Source: Uranotaenia lowii
Taxonomy: Eukaryota; Arthropoda; Insecta; Diptera; Culicidae
Length of the DNA stretch: 64,000 nt
Reading direction: 5' to 3'
Assembly: GCF_029784155.1 (NCBI RefSeq)
Contig: NC_073693.1
Location: 224,393,094-224,457,093 of the forward strand
Part shown: positions 12,572 through 22,759 of the stretch, in pieces
Layout: each line of letters begins with the position of its first letter
Position numbering within the stretch: position 1 is the first letter of the stretch
Notes under the pieces: model-generated
Told to the model about the DNA's origin: nothing
The model's input: only the letters and a program-made list of their open reading frames with translations
Databases searched by the model: none
Program-made: the position numbers and the translations under genes

Positions 12572-12795
12572 TTACTGATGGAGATTTAAATTTTCTGTAT
12601 TGGTGTTATGTTTGTGATTGGTTCTGGTTGTAACACTAACATTGTGTCGTGTTTTTCTTGTGTTTGTGGTACATTGTAATATGTTTGCGTAAGTTGAACT
12701 GAGATTGTTTACATCAGTTCTGAAATTGAGAGTGTTTTTTGTTGTATAGATATGGCACATCTCAAGGATCGGAAGAGAGCTTAGTCTTCGTGTCT
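12572..12795 (-). pseudogene. Penelope-like C-terminal fragment, left copy
   Basis: The minus-strand translation contains DKTRRLSSLPILEMCHIYT, then NFRTDVNNLSSTYANILQ, resembling the C terminus of Penelope-like polyproteins, where the GIY-YIG endonuclease ends with a ...LE.. .I. pattern followed by R(T)D.DNLS..YA. The copy is 5' truncated at the palindrome loop. The apparent start (MCESSGSQLL) reads antisense loop sequence and is not part of the protein. An N/T/H-rich tail follows to the stop. Confidence 0.6.
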
Positions 12796-13145
12796 TATCA
12801 ACGAGCAGCTGACTTCCAGAGGATTCACACAAACAGACCCCGAGATGGTGAGCATAAGAGAAAAATGCACCGCTCTTCTAGCTCACATCATAGACAAAAC
12901 TCACGTGATGGACCTGGAGAGGGCCAACGTCATTGATAAAACACGAAGACTAAGCTCTCTTCCGATCCTTGAGATGTGCCATATCTATACAACAAAAAAA
13001 CACTCTCAATTTCAGAACTGATGTAAACAATCTCAGTTCAACTTACGAAACATATTACAATGTACCACAAACACAAGAAAAACACGACACAATGTTAGTG
13101 TTACAACCAGAACCAATCACAAACATAACACCAATACAGAAAATT
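12794..13145 (+). pseudogene. Penelope-like C-terminal fragment, right copy
   Basis: This copy extends further 5' than the left one. From 12794 the frame reads LINEQLTSRGFTQTDPEM, then a segment with CTALLAHIIDKTHVMDLERA, which fits the His-containing part of a GIY-YIG domain, and then the same LPILEMCHI motif. An extra A in a run near 12995 (seven instead of six) shifts the frame relative to the left copy, so it is broken. Reverse transcriptase is absent. Confidence 0.55.
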
Positions 13146-13429
13146 TAAATCTCAATCAGTAAACAAAGCGCTGCCGCATAGTTCTGTCGAATGATGAAGC
13201 GCCGCAGTGTGTTTGATGAAGCAGTGAGTCGAAAAATAATAGTATATACCGAATTTTACAAACTAAAACATATTTTTTAAAGTTCCACTACAGTAAATTC
13301 AGCCAAAAATTACCAACAAAAATAGTCTCTAGACGAAAAACGAACCTGACAATTAGTGAGTAGAAAACCTCAATATGTAAAACTAAAAATGACAATGTTA
13401 CATCATCACAATAAATTTGCAGTTCTCCA

Positions 13430-13458
13430 CTGAAGAAGGCTACAAAAAATAGCCGAAA
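13430..13458 (+). ncRNA. Hammerhead-like ribozyme core, right copy
   Basis: Identical in sequence to the left motif and in the same position downstream of the coding remnant, on the plus strand. CTGAAGA at 13430-13436, stem II 38-42 with 50-54, GAAA at 13455-13458. Same caveats as for the left motif. Confidence 0.4.
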
Positions 13459-14376
13459 CGTCTGGACAGTAGTAAAAATCATTCGTTTTGATTTTCAAGA
13501 ATATGACTGATTAAGCCGTTAACCTTTAAAACTTCAAATAATAATGGTATGGTTTTCTACATTTTCAAGGTATCATAAGGTATTTTTTTAAATTTTTTAA
13601 TAAGTTATTTTCCCCAAATTCTGACTGTTTGAAAAAAAGCAATATTTTTTGGATTTTAAAAAATGGTGGGGGAATGGTGGGCCACCAAATCCAAATTGAC
13701 CAAATCACATACAAAATTTATGAGTTGACCCAAACTGTGATTTCCTAATTCATTTTGTTATTTAAAACCAATTTTCAGATAATGAAATAAAAAAGAGAGC
13801 TGTGTATGATTTCATAGATTTCAAAACCTGGCTCGCGAACGTTATGGCAAAATTTCTTATATAGGATGGACAAAATATTTTTCATAACTCTTCATTTGCC
13901 ATAAGAAAAAATTGCAGGTAGGTAAAACGTATTTTAAGTTCTGAATGTGTATAAAAACATAAAAATATAGGTGATTCAAGATGTGTGGCCCACGATTCCC
14001 CACAAGCTATGATTTGTAAATTGGTTGCGTTTGTGTGACTTATTGATGTTTCATCAAAAATTCCCTTTCCACGTGAAAGATCATGAAAAAACTAACATTA
14101 TAAGCGTATGAGCATATTTTTGTTATGCACTTTAGGTTCCTCATCGATGAAATTAGCGGGTGTTTTTTTAATTATGTAAGTAAATTTTTCTAACTTTTTT
14201 TAGCTTGATAAATAAAAGAAGCATATGATGCGTATTTCAGTCAACAACATATAGGAATATATGCTCACGCAAAGCGACGACGATGACAGTTGGTTTGAGA
14301 TTTTTATCTCAACACACATGTGAGATATTAAAAGTGGCCCACGTTTCCCCATGGCCCACGATACCCCACTCTCCCC

Positions 14377-14724
14377 TATATTTTGTTAAAATTGTTCTAA
14401 TATTAACTGAGATATTTCAAATGCTATAAGAATTAAACGCGTTACATATTTTCCGCTTAGTTGTTGTTTTTTTCAAACCCCTCCCTTAGACGGGGTTTAG
14501 ATTTCGTCTCTTCTACTTAACAAAAAAAAAGAATTTCTCGAAAATCAACCCTGAATGTTGTAACTTCTAGACCAACCTGTCAATAATTATTCATGAAACA
14601 TAAAAACTATTGACCTAATGAAATATTGGTGCATGGCCAGATGTGTTCATGTTTTTAAGCTTCTTTAAGCTGTAGCTTTTGACAACTGCTTATCAAAACA
14701 GTAACCCATCCCCCTAAACCTGGT
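14377..14724. other. Left-arm-only flank related to 51894-52200
   Basis: Shares words such as 'tagacggg(g/a)ttta' and 'gtagcttttgacaactgctt' with the DNA downstream of the related TA element at 51367-51893. The flank was therefore copied together with that element, or both are parts of a larger repeat. No ORF. Confidence 0.5.
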
Positions 14725-14726
14725 AC

Positions 14727-14797
14727 CGCAATAAAATGGAAACCAAAATACTGCGATTAATATCTCGGGATGCTAGCTGCTCGACCACCGAAGAGCT
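14727..14797 (-). other. tRNA-like relic
   Basis: On the minus strand, gctcttcggtggtcgagcag followed by ctagcatcc resembles a tRNA D-arm with an A box (TRGYNNARNG), then a plausible anticodon region. The T-arm/B box is not convincing. Its mirror is 29968-30045. Likely the head of a tRNA-derived repeat rather than a working tRNA. Confidence 0.3.
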
Positions 14798-15639
14798 GTT
14801 TGGATTAGCAGATACATCAACGTATATGTGAAACTTTCTACGAATGAAGCAGGAATAAAAAATTATCCCCCAAAAAACAGCTCTTCATTTTTAACTTACT
14901 TCCCCAAACTTAAATCTGCCACGATGGAGGTAGTAGAATCAGATTTCCCAACAAAAAAAATCCCCCAAGAATATACTGTTATCAGCTTGAAGTGCAAGTT
15001 TGGCGTATTTACAAACTGTGACTTTTTCACAAACTTGAGTTGTCAATATTGGACTCAGGTTTGGGGGATGGGAGTTCTCAAATTTGAGCATTTTTGATTT
15101 TCAGTGTATAGATCATGGGATAGAACATGAATAAGGTTTAAAATATTATGAAAACATTGGAAGCGTTTTTTTAGCAACAGTATTCGACATGATGAAAACG
15201 AAAACGACCTAGTGCTTTTTTCTGTTGTTCTGTAACTCACTTTATTACAACTCGAACCATATATGGACTATATTTCAGTAAAATGCCTTCCAAATTATCG
15301 GCTCTCTGCAAAAAATCTTCTAAGTGAAGAAGAAGAAGAAATTTTATTTATTTAAAGAGGGGGTTTAAGTGAAATATTGGATAACTACATCTCATAAAAC
15401 ACTTTTCTTCAGTAGGTAGGCAACGTTTTTCATCCAGCAGAAATCAGGTCGTTGATTTATCATTAATCAGCTACCGGTTGAAGAACCACCGTTGATGACG
15501 CAACGTCTATCAATGATTGAGTTCAGGAACTGGTCCAATTCATTGACCAGACGTCCTGCTCTAGTTTAAATCTTCCGCATTTCTGGCTGATATATCCTAT
15601 GCATTATTACCCATCAGATCGTCTGCAGCAGCAGCTATA

Positions 15640-16440
15640 CGATATACACGCGTCCATCATTAGCTAACAGGTATTACCCATGACCGGCCACACATTTAGC
15701 GGGTTTCCTCCCCTTTGCTCAGCTCTACGAAGCCAGGCGGACGGAAAACTACCTCCCACAAAGTTGAGGCCTAAGATTTCCACCAATCTCAGGTTCCATC
15801 GAAGCTCCCCTAAGCTCTCAGCTGACTTGCTCCAGCCGATGGGGCAGTTTGTTTTCTTTAGATAGATCTAGTTTCGTTCCAATGGCGATGGGTTGGCTGG
15901 ACATGACCAGCCAGCCACACTAAATTGTCCCTGCAAAATGCGATCATCCGCCGTCAGTCAACTCCAAAACCCCCGCACAAGCCTCAACCTTTTCCTGTGC
16001 GCTTCAGCCAAGATTGTCCTCAACCGGAGGAGAAAATTATCGCACTTGGTTATTAGACCGCTCGTGAATGACTTGATATTACCGCATTTCTCGGGTGTAT
16101 TATTCAATTCTACTGGAACTTTCTTTTTCCACTAAGGTATGCATGAAGTTACCTTCGGAAAAAACGGAAAAAGGCCCTAAGGCTGACATGGTGATGTCCG
16201 AGGCCATTTGCGATGTGCGTTGGTCCATCATCCGTCAGTCCGATGAACGGGAGACCTCAACCCGGATCGGATCGATCGTACGTTTATGTTGCTCTAAATT
16301 GTTCCGTTCCGCAGCGCCGGAGTTAATCGGTGCGTATGATTTTACCTTACACACTTCTATCGGCATAGCAGTTTGATCAGTCGAACCGACAAATGTGTCA
16401 TCAGATTCATCTGCCATTCAACTGACCTAAAACATTTGGT
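15640..16440. other. GC-rich conserved block, left copy
   Basis: About 50 percent GC against a far AT-richer surround, and close to its mirror at 27430-28230 (a few percent difference). The minus strand holds a degenerate coding remnant (16100-16417). Downstream on that strand, an ORF that is open in the other arm is frameshifted here by one extra C near 15854. The block looks like old coding sequence, host or transposon, that has lost its frame. Confidence 0.5.
16100..16417 (-). pseudogene. Degenerate coding remnant, left copy
   Basis: From ATG at 16417 the frame reads MADESDDTFVGSTDQTAMPI and continues to a TGA at 16235-16237, then resumes in the same frame as MMDQRTSQMASDITMSALGP FSVFSEGNF to a TAA at 16100. 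The second half loosely resembles the 'PFS.v...gF..l' segment of hAT transposases, so a hAT remnant is possible; I am not sure. The TGA is also present in the mirrored copy, so it predates the duplication. Composition is protein-like on both sides of the stop. Confidence 0.35.
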
Positions 16441-16839
16441 TTTGTGAATGAGACGGAGGAAAACAGCGTTATAAATATCTTGCTTATTATGTGCTCTGAG
16501 GAGTCATATGCATTAAAAAAAATTGATGGATTATAAACGACTTATTATTGCATATTTTACCTTTTTGCAATGGTAGAATTGAAAACATTATTGTAATGGT
16601 ACAATGGAAAATTCCTAGAATTCCATGTGCCGAATCAGTCATTTCCCAGAATTTCTTTCCCAGAAATGTTTTCGTCAGAACACCCAGAAATAAGTTGCTA
16701 TACCAAAATATTTTGTTGTAACCATTAGTTTTTTATTCGACATATTTATTCATAATATTACGTCTAGAATGAAGAGGTCTAGTCAGTACAATATAACTTC
16801 AAAGTAAGAACGTTGGAATTTAAATAGATAGAAAGAAAT

Positions 16840-17125
16840 TTCTGTCTGTCTGCCTATCTGTTCCCTATGCCTATAGGAAAATTACTGAATTGATTCGCGC
16901 GAAACTTGGCAGGTGGAGACTTTTGAGGCCGGGGAAGGTTCTTCTAATGGTTTGAGAACCTCAGAATCGGAAGGGGGAGGGAGTTTTCCAAACAAAAGTA
17001 ACATGTTTTTTATAACTCGAGAACTGATCATGCGAAAGGAAACAAATAAGGCTTTGTAGTGTGTAGAGGTGAGAAGATTTTTTCTGAAGATGTCTGAAGT
17101 TTGGACCTCTGCTTCCTTCTAGGGT
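16840..17125. repeat. Helitron-type 5' remnant
   Basis: The run 'ctgtctgtctgcctatctgttccct' region followed by 'tataactcgagaactgat' is of the same kind as the 5' parts of the Helitron-like elements at 44880-51043 (compare 47640-47721). It is mirrored at 26780-27060. No intact terminus remains. Confidence 0.45.
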
Positions 17126-17150
17126 GAAGGGGGGGCTCCCAGTTCTCATA

Positions 17151-17997
17151 GGGGAAAAGTTCATATAACGCCCCATGTGGCTAATACGCGCCACCCTTGT
17201 TTTGAAGAATCTGAAACATTTTAAGCCTGCAAAATATTAGGTACCAATTTGAACTAAATGCTGTGATTGGTCATGGCAAGTATGAATTTTTCCTTAAAAT
17301 GCTCCTGTGTCGTGATAATTTCACAATTTGGGGTTTTTCTTCATTTCGATCTAATTTTTAAAACACTTTCAATAAGGTGTCACCAAGCAGAGAAAAACGA
17401 ATAAGACAATATTTTCTGACACATCGATAGAGGAGAATCTAAACTATGATTTAATGCTAAAAAATCATACCGAACTCGCTAAGGTATGCATTTTATGGGT
17501 ATGTTCTATCACGACCCATGCGCGCGCCAATCGTAGTAGGCTGAAAATAGCATTCATTTTTCAAAAAGGCCAATTTTCATTGAAAATGAACAAAAAGTCT
17601 AAAACCTTATTCTTAGCATTAATTCAGCCCAAAAAATCTACTTTTATTTTTTTTTTAATTTTGATTAGTCCATTTTGATTTTCTTTTCTGTCAAAGTGTC
17701 TGTAAGTATTGGTGTGTTTTCGGTCTTCGGCTGCTTTCGGGTGTGTTCGGCTGCTAGGCGCGTATTGAATACACAGCGGCGCATATTTGCAACACAGTTT
17801 TGTTCTGTTGCTTTGAAAAAGGTTTTTAAAAATCAAGTTTTTGAAACAACTATAGCAATTTGAGTAATAAAAAATCATAGGCATTTGTAGAAAACAATTT
17901 TCTTCAACGATTGCACCCATTTTTGGCACAACTTGTACATGCAATACATAGAAAATCAGCGATTCGCTTAGGTGGCGCATAATAGGGCATGTTCCCC
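17151..17997. mobile_element. TA-flanked element, 'gcgcataat' phrase type
   Basis: Begins GGGGAAAAGTTCATATAACG and ends (inverted) GGGGAACATGCCCTATTATG, with TA at 17149-17150 and 17998-17999. Phrases such as 'taacgcccc' and 'gcgcataatagggc' resemble those of the element at 1065-2109. No transposase; ORFs at 17454-17678, 17624-17980 and 17675-17863 are incidental. Confidence 0.6.
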
Positions 17998-17999
17998 TA

Positions 18000-18480
18000 C
18001 ATTTTTTTTATAACTCGAGAACTGAAAAATGGATCAAAATTTCGCATGTGAGGTGTATGAAATTGACAAAATGTTAGAGACAAAAACTGAATGTTATGAT
18101 TGGGCTTGAATCTATATATTTTGAATGTTTCGAAAATTACATTTAGCAAATGTTTTTCCAAGAAAATTGAGTTACTTTGCACAGAGAATGGGGATATGAA
18201 CTTAGCGTAGATCGACACACACACTGAACCTCGAAAATACTCAAACTTGAGAACTTCCACCCCCTAAATCCCAGAAAAAAATCGAAGAGCCATTGCTTTT
18301 ATAGGTTTGATTCCCGTGATTTTTTTTTGTTTTGATTTCCATTTTATTGCGGTATCAGATTTTGAGGGGTGAGTTCTCTTGCTAAAGCTTAACTTTGGGA
18401 TAAGCCGTCAATAGCCAAACCTGTAGGAAGAGAATTTCATTCAAATTGGTGGGAAAAGTTCACAAGTTTGGGCAAGGCCG
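18000..18480. repeat. Diverged repeat next to the TA element
   Basis: Contains 'ttttataactcgagaactg', as in 17015-17035, and 'tttgatttccattttattgcggta', which is inverted relative to 14725-14750. It appears to be a decayed Helitron-like or local duplication unit. No ORF worth keeping. Confidence 0.4.
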
Positions 18481-19653
18481 TGCGAACGGGGAGGGGGGGG
18501 GGGAAGATTTTTTCAAAGTAAAATTTTTTCAGTTCAAGAAATGAATTTACCATAGTAAAGCGAAATTACTTCATCCCAAAAGGTGTTTATAAATAAGTGT
18601 CTACAAATATTTCGTAAAATTTTCTCGCCTCCAGCGGTTTTTTAGCCCAGTATCACTCTAAACCTATGAAATTTTATTCTGCAACAGTACATAACATTTA
18701 CGAAACTAGTTTTTAACAATCAATTTCGATTTACAATTTAGAATAAAACCTTATCTTGTGTTTGAAATTGGTTTTTATAAAGAAATTTATCTTAACAAGT
18801 TCATCCAATATTACTTATCATTTTTATAATTTAAAAACATTTTCATATCATAATAAATTAAATGCTGATATGTAATATTCTTCAAGAGACCAACCAATTT
18901 AAACATCAACTTTAATTTGTGATTTTCCCAAATACTCAAGTCGACATTGAAAGGATTTTGATATATTACACAAGGCTACCAAATTCACGTTTAAATCACG
19001 TGCAAAGAATTCAAGAGCCAATTTTGATTAATTTTGATGTCTTGCAACTTTTGAAAATATGCATAAATTATATAAGAAAATTCTTTACTTTTCTGATAAC
19101 GTTTTGAAACATTTCAAACAAATTTAAAACAAAGGTTTTTTCCCCCAATACCGTAAGTCACTTTGACTTCTGCAAAAGAAAACTTATTAAAATTTTCCAT
19201 TTGTTCGCTTTGCCCAATTTTGTAAAATAATAAATATCAAACGAACTTTTGAAAATGTATTACCTTAATTGCATTTGAGATTTTTTTTAAAGCAAAAATC
19301 AGATCGTCTTGCTGATTTCGAGAAGTTTGTTTATTTGAATCATCAATTGAATTCTATAAAAAAAATTAGGCACATTGAAAAAAAGAAATGAATAAAATTA
19401 AAAAATAGCGAGTAGAATTTGATAAGAATGATTTTTATCACATGACATCAATTTGTTCCTAATGAAAAAAAAAATTATATTCATATTCTTGACAAACTTA
19501 AGAAATGTTTATACTTAAATAACATGACTTTTACCGACAAGGCCAATCAATTGAGTTAACATTTTATTAGGTATAATTTCCAAAAAAAATATACCAAGTT
19601 ATATTGTATTTTTTTCAAAATAAATTTAACGAATTTTATAGTCAAACTTTCAA
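18481..19653. other. AT-rich unmirrored DNA before the gap
   Basis: A G-run near 18488-18505 is followed by very AT-rich sequence without repeats, termini or plausible ORFs. I found no match to the right of the gap. Confidence 0.5.
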
Positions 19654-20153
19654 NNNNNNNNNNNNNNNNNNNNNNNNNNNNNNNNNNNNNNNNNNNNNNN
19701 NNNNNNNNNNNNNNNNNNNNNNNNNNNNNNNNNNNNNNNNNNNNNNNNNNNNNNNNNNNNNNNNNNNNNNNNNNNNNNNNNNNNNNNNNNNNNNNNNNNN
19801 NNNNNNNNNNNNNNNNNNNNNNNNNNNNNNNNNNNNNNNNNNNNNNNNNNNNNNNNNNNNNNNNNNNNNNNNNNNNNNNNNNNNNNNNNNNNNNNNNNNN
19901 NNNNNNNNNNNNNNNNNNNNNNNNNNNNNNNNNNNNNNNNNNNNNNNNNNNNNNNNNNNNNNNNNNNNNNNNNNNNNNNNNNNNNNNNNNNNNNNNNNNN
20001 NNNNNNNNNNNNNNNNNNNNNNNNNNNNNNNNNNNNNNNNNNNNNNNNNNNNNNNNNNNNNNNNNNNNNNNNNNNNNNNNNNNNNNNNNNNNNNNNNNNN
20101 NNNNNNNNNNNNNNNNNNNNNNNNNNNNNNNNNNNNNNNNNNNNNNNNNNNNN
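19654..20153. other. Assembly gap of exactly 500 N
   Basis: A run of 500 undetermined bases. The round length indicates a placeholder between two contigs rather than a measured gap. It lies between the two arms of the inverted duplication, so the relative order and orientation of the arms depend on scaffolding at this point. Confidence 0.99.
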
Positions 20154-20454
20154 ATAGGGTGAGTTTTGGTGTCCAATTTTTTCTCTATAACGTTTTTGCT
20201 CTAACAATGCATAAATTAAAAAAAATTAAAAACATTATTTTTGAATACCTACTATTTGATTATTCATTTTTAAGTTCTTTTACTTAAATAGTTTTCCGTG
20301 TTGAACAGAAAATTTTGGAAATACATCCTAAAACCTTTCAAATGATGTTAAGAATTTGAATAAAAAATTCCTTTAACAATAAAATAGGAAACTTACTTTC
20401 ATCACTGGTTGAAATATTAAAATTTGCATCAAAATCTGGTAAACTTAGCTAAAG
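20154..20454. other. AT-rich DNA after the gap
   Basis: Nothing recognised: no repeat termini and no plausible ORF. Confidence 0.5.
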
Positions 20455-20930
20455 ATTGCCAAAAGTTTTCCCGTACGAATCCGGGCCAGGCAAATCCAAG
20501 ATATTGCATTTAAAACCTTGGAAAATTCGAAAATCCTTTTTCCAAATTTTCAAACAAAAACCCGGAAATATCCGGGAAATTTTGACAAAAATCCAGGATC
20601 TATTCAACAAAAATCAACAAAAAAAAACATTTGAATCATTATTTTTCGATTAAAAAACCTAACCATATTTTGAATCGTATTTCAGGCTCCCAAAAATCGT
20701 TTATGATTATTTCATTAAATTTAGCTTGAAAAACTTCATTTTCGGGCGACAAAATTTATAATTATATTGTTGCAATTTAAAAAATTCAAATTGTTTGATT
20801 TAAAAAAATATTGTGAATTAATTCGGACAAAATCAGTATATTTTTCAACAATATTTGGGCAACCGGGTTGGGCCGAACCTTTTTCATTTTCTGTATTAAA
20901 TATCCAGGCAAGTTCAGGTAATCTGGCCAG
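20455..20930. mobile_element. MITE-like repeat with ccggg words, copy 1
   Basis: Starts near attgccaaaagttttcccg and ends near ggtaatctggcca. It is related to 40691-41172, which has clearer ends (GGTTGCCAGAC and, inverted, AAGGTTGCTAGGC). Both contain repeated words such as 'atccggg(c/a)', 'aaatccag' and 'catgattatttc'. About 480 bp, non-coding. Confidence 0.55.
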
Positions 20931-21314
20931 CTAAATATTGCTTATTTGATTTGAACTTACAACAAGTTTTTTTAAGAAAGCCTTCAATTTCGCAAAAAAA
21001 TATTCTTCAAGGAAATCCAATTTCAAAGGAAAAAGTGAAAGATTTTAATTTTACCGTTCAAATTGGATCTATGCGAACTCGACCCTAGTTAAAGATTTTC
21101 GTTTGAAATTTGGTTCTTAAAAAACTGCAATATCACTTATGTCAAACAATACGCCAAAGCATAAGGAATTTCCTGCAATTTCTTTAAGAGAAGATACCTA
21201 CATGTTTCTTTATTAAAAGTCAATGCCAGTGGATGTTTTTTTTTTAAATCAGATTTTCATAAGACAAAGCATGCAAAATGAACTCAAATTCTACTTAATT
21301 TTTGTCATTTTCAG
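20931..21314. other. AT-rich spacer
   Basis: No ORF, repeat terminus or regulatory motif recognised. Confidence 0.5.
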
Positions 21315-21752
21315 CTGACCTTGTCCTAGTCCTTGTCCTTGTCCTTGTCCTAGTCCTTGTTCTAGCCTTTGTCCTAGTCCTTGTCCTAGTCCTTGTCCTA
21401 GTCCTTGTCCTAGTCCTTGTCCTAGTCTTTGTCCTAGTCCTTGTCCTAGTCCTTGTCCTAGTCCTTGTCCTAGTCCTTGTCCTAGTCCTTGTCCTAGGCC
21501 TTGTCCCAATCTTTGTCCAAGTCCTAGTCCTAGTCCTAGTCCTTGTCCTAGTCCTTGTCCTAGTCCTTGTCCTAGTCCTTGTCCTAGTCCTTGTCCTAGT
21601 CCTTGTCCTAGTCCTTGTCCTAGTCCTTGTCCTAGTCCTTGTCCTAGTCCTTGTCCTAGTCCTTGTCCTAGTCCTTGTCCTAGTCCTTGTCCTAGTCCTT
21701 GTCCTAGTCCTAGTCCTAGTCCTTGTCCTAGTCCTTGTCGTAGTCCTTGTGT
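21315..21752. repeat. 12-bp minisatellite (CCTAGTCCTTGT)n
   Basis: About 36 units with CCTTGT/CCTAGT dimer structure and a handful of variants (ctttgt, ccaagt, cctagg). Open on both strands, giving VLVLVL and GQGLGQ pseudo-peptides. Not coding. Confidence 0.95.
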
Positions 21753-21786
21753 TTTGTATTTGTTCTGAATCTAATTCTTATCCTCC

Positions 21787-22748
<962 letters not shown>

Positions 22749-22759
22749 ATTTGTAGTTT

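Larger units (their letters stand above)
12167..13540. mobile_element. Inverted pair of Penelope-like element 3' ends
   Basis: Two nearly identical copies of about 620 bp lie head to head with their 3' ends outward, separated by about 145 bp (12796-12939) that belongs only to the right copy. The whole unit is flanked by an 11-bp duplication, ataatggtatg, at 12156-12166 and 13541-13551, so it appears to have inserted as one piece. Penelope-like elements are known for partial tandem or inverted copies. Assignment rests on the GIY-YIG C-terminal-like peptide and the hammerhead-like motif downstream of it. Confidence 0.65.
12078..14376. mobile_element. TA-flanked element, 'cccacgattcccc' phrase type, with nested insertion
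   Basis: The left end reads tgggagagtggggaatcatg and the right end, inverted, ggggagagtggggtatcgtg; TA sits at 12076-12077 and 14377-14378. Copies of the same family are 51367-51893 and, inverted, 49541-50440. The copy at 51367 reads straight through the site where this copy is split by the Penelope-like pair at 12167-13540. The phrase 'ggcccacgattcccc' and its complement recur near both ends and inside. No transposase. Confidence 0.75.
14725..17125. repeat. Inner left arm block
   Basis: Collinear reverse complement of 26780-30070 once the 28557-29629 element is removed. Homology ends near 17125/26780 at 'cttctaggg'. Contents from left to right: a tRNA-like relic, AT-rich DNA, a GC-rich block at 15640-16440 and a Helitron-type remnant from about 16840. 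About 130 bp at 15060-15190 is left-specific. ORFs at 14828-15097 and 15055-15240 are not preserved in the other arm. Confidence 0.8.

Noticed and set aside
16095..16376. Plus-strand ORF MYYSILLELSF..., also present in the mirrored copy
   Set aside because: The opposite strand has the more protein-like composition; conservation alone cannot separate them, so it is not called.
19556..20287. ORFs spanning the gap
   Set aside because: Composed of undetermined bases.
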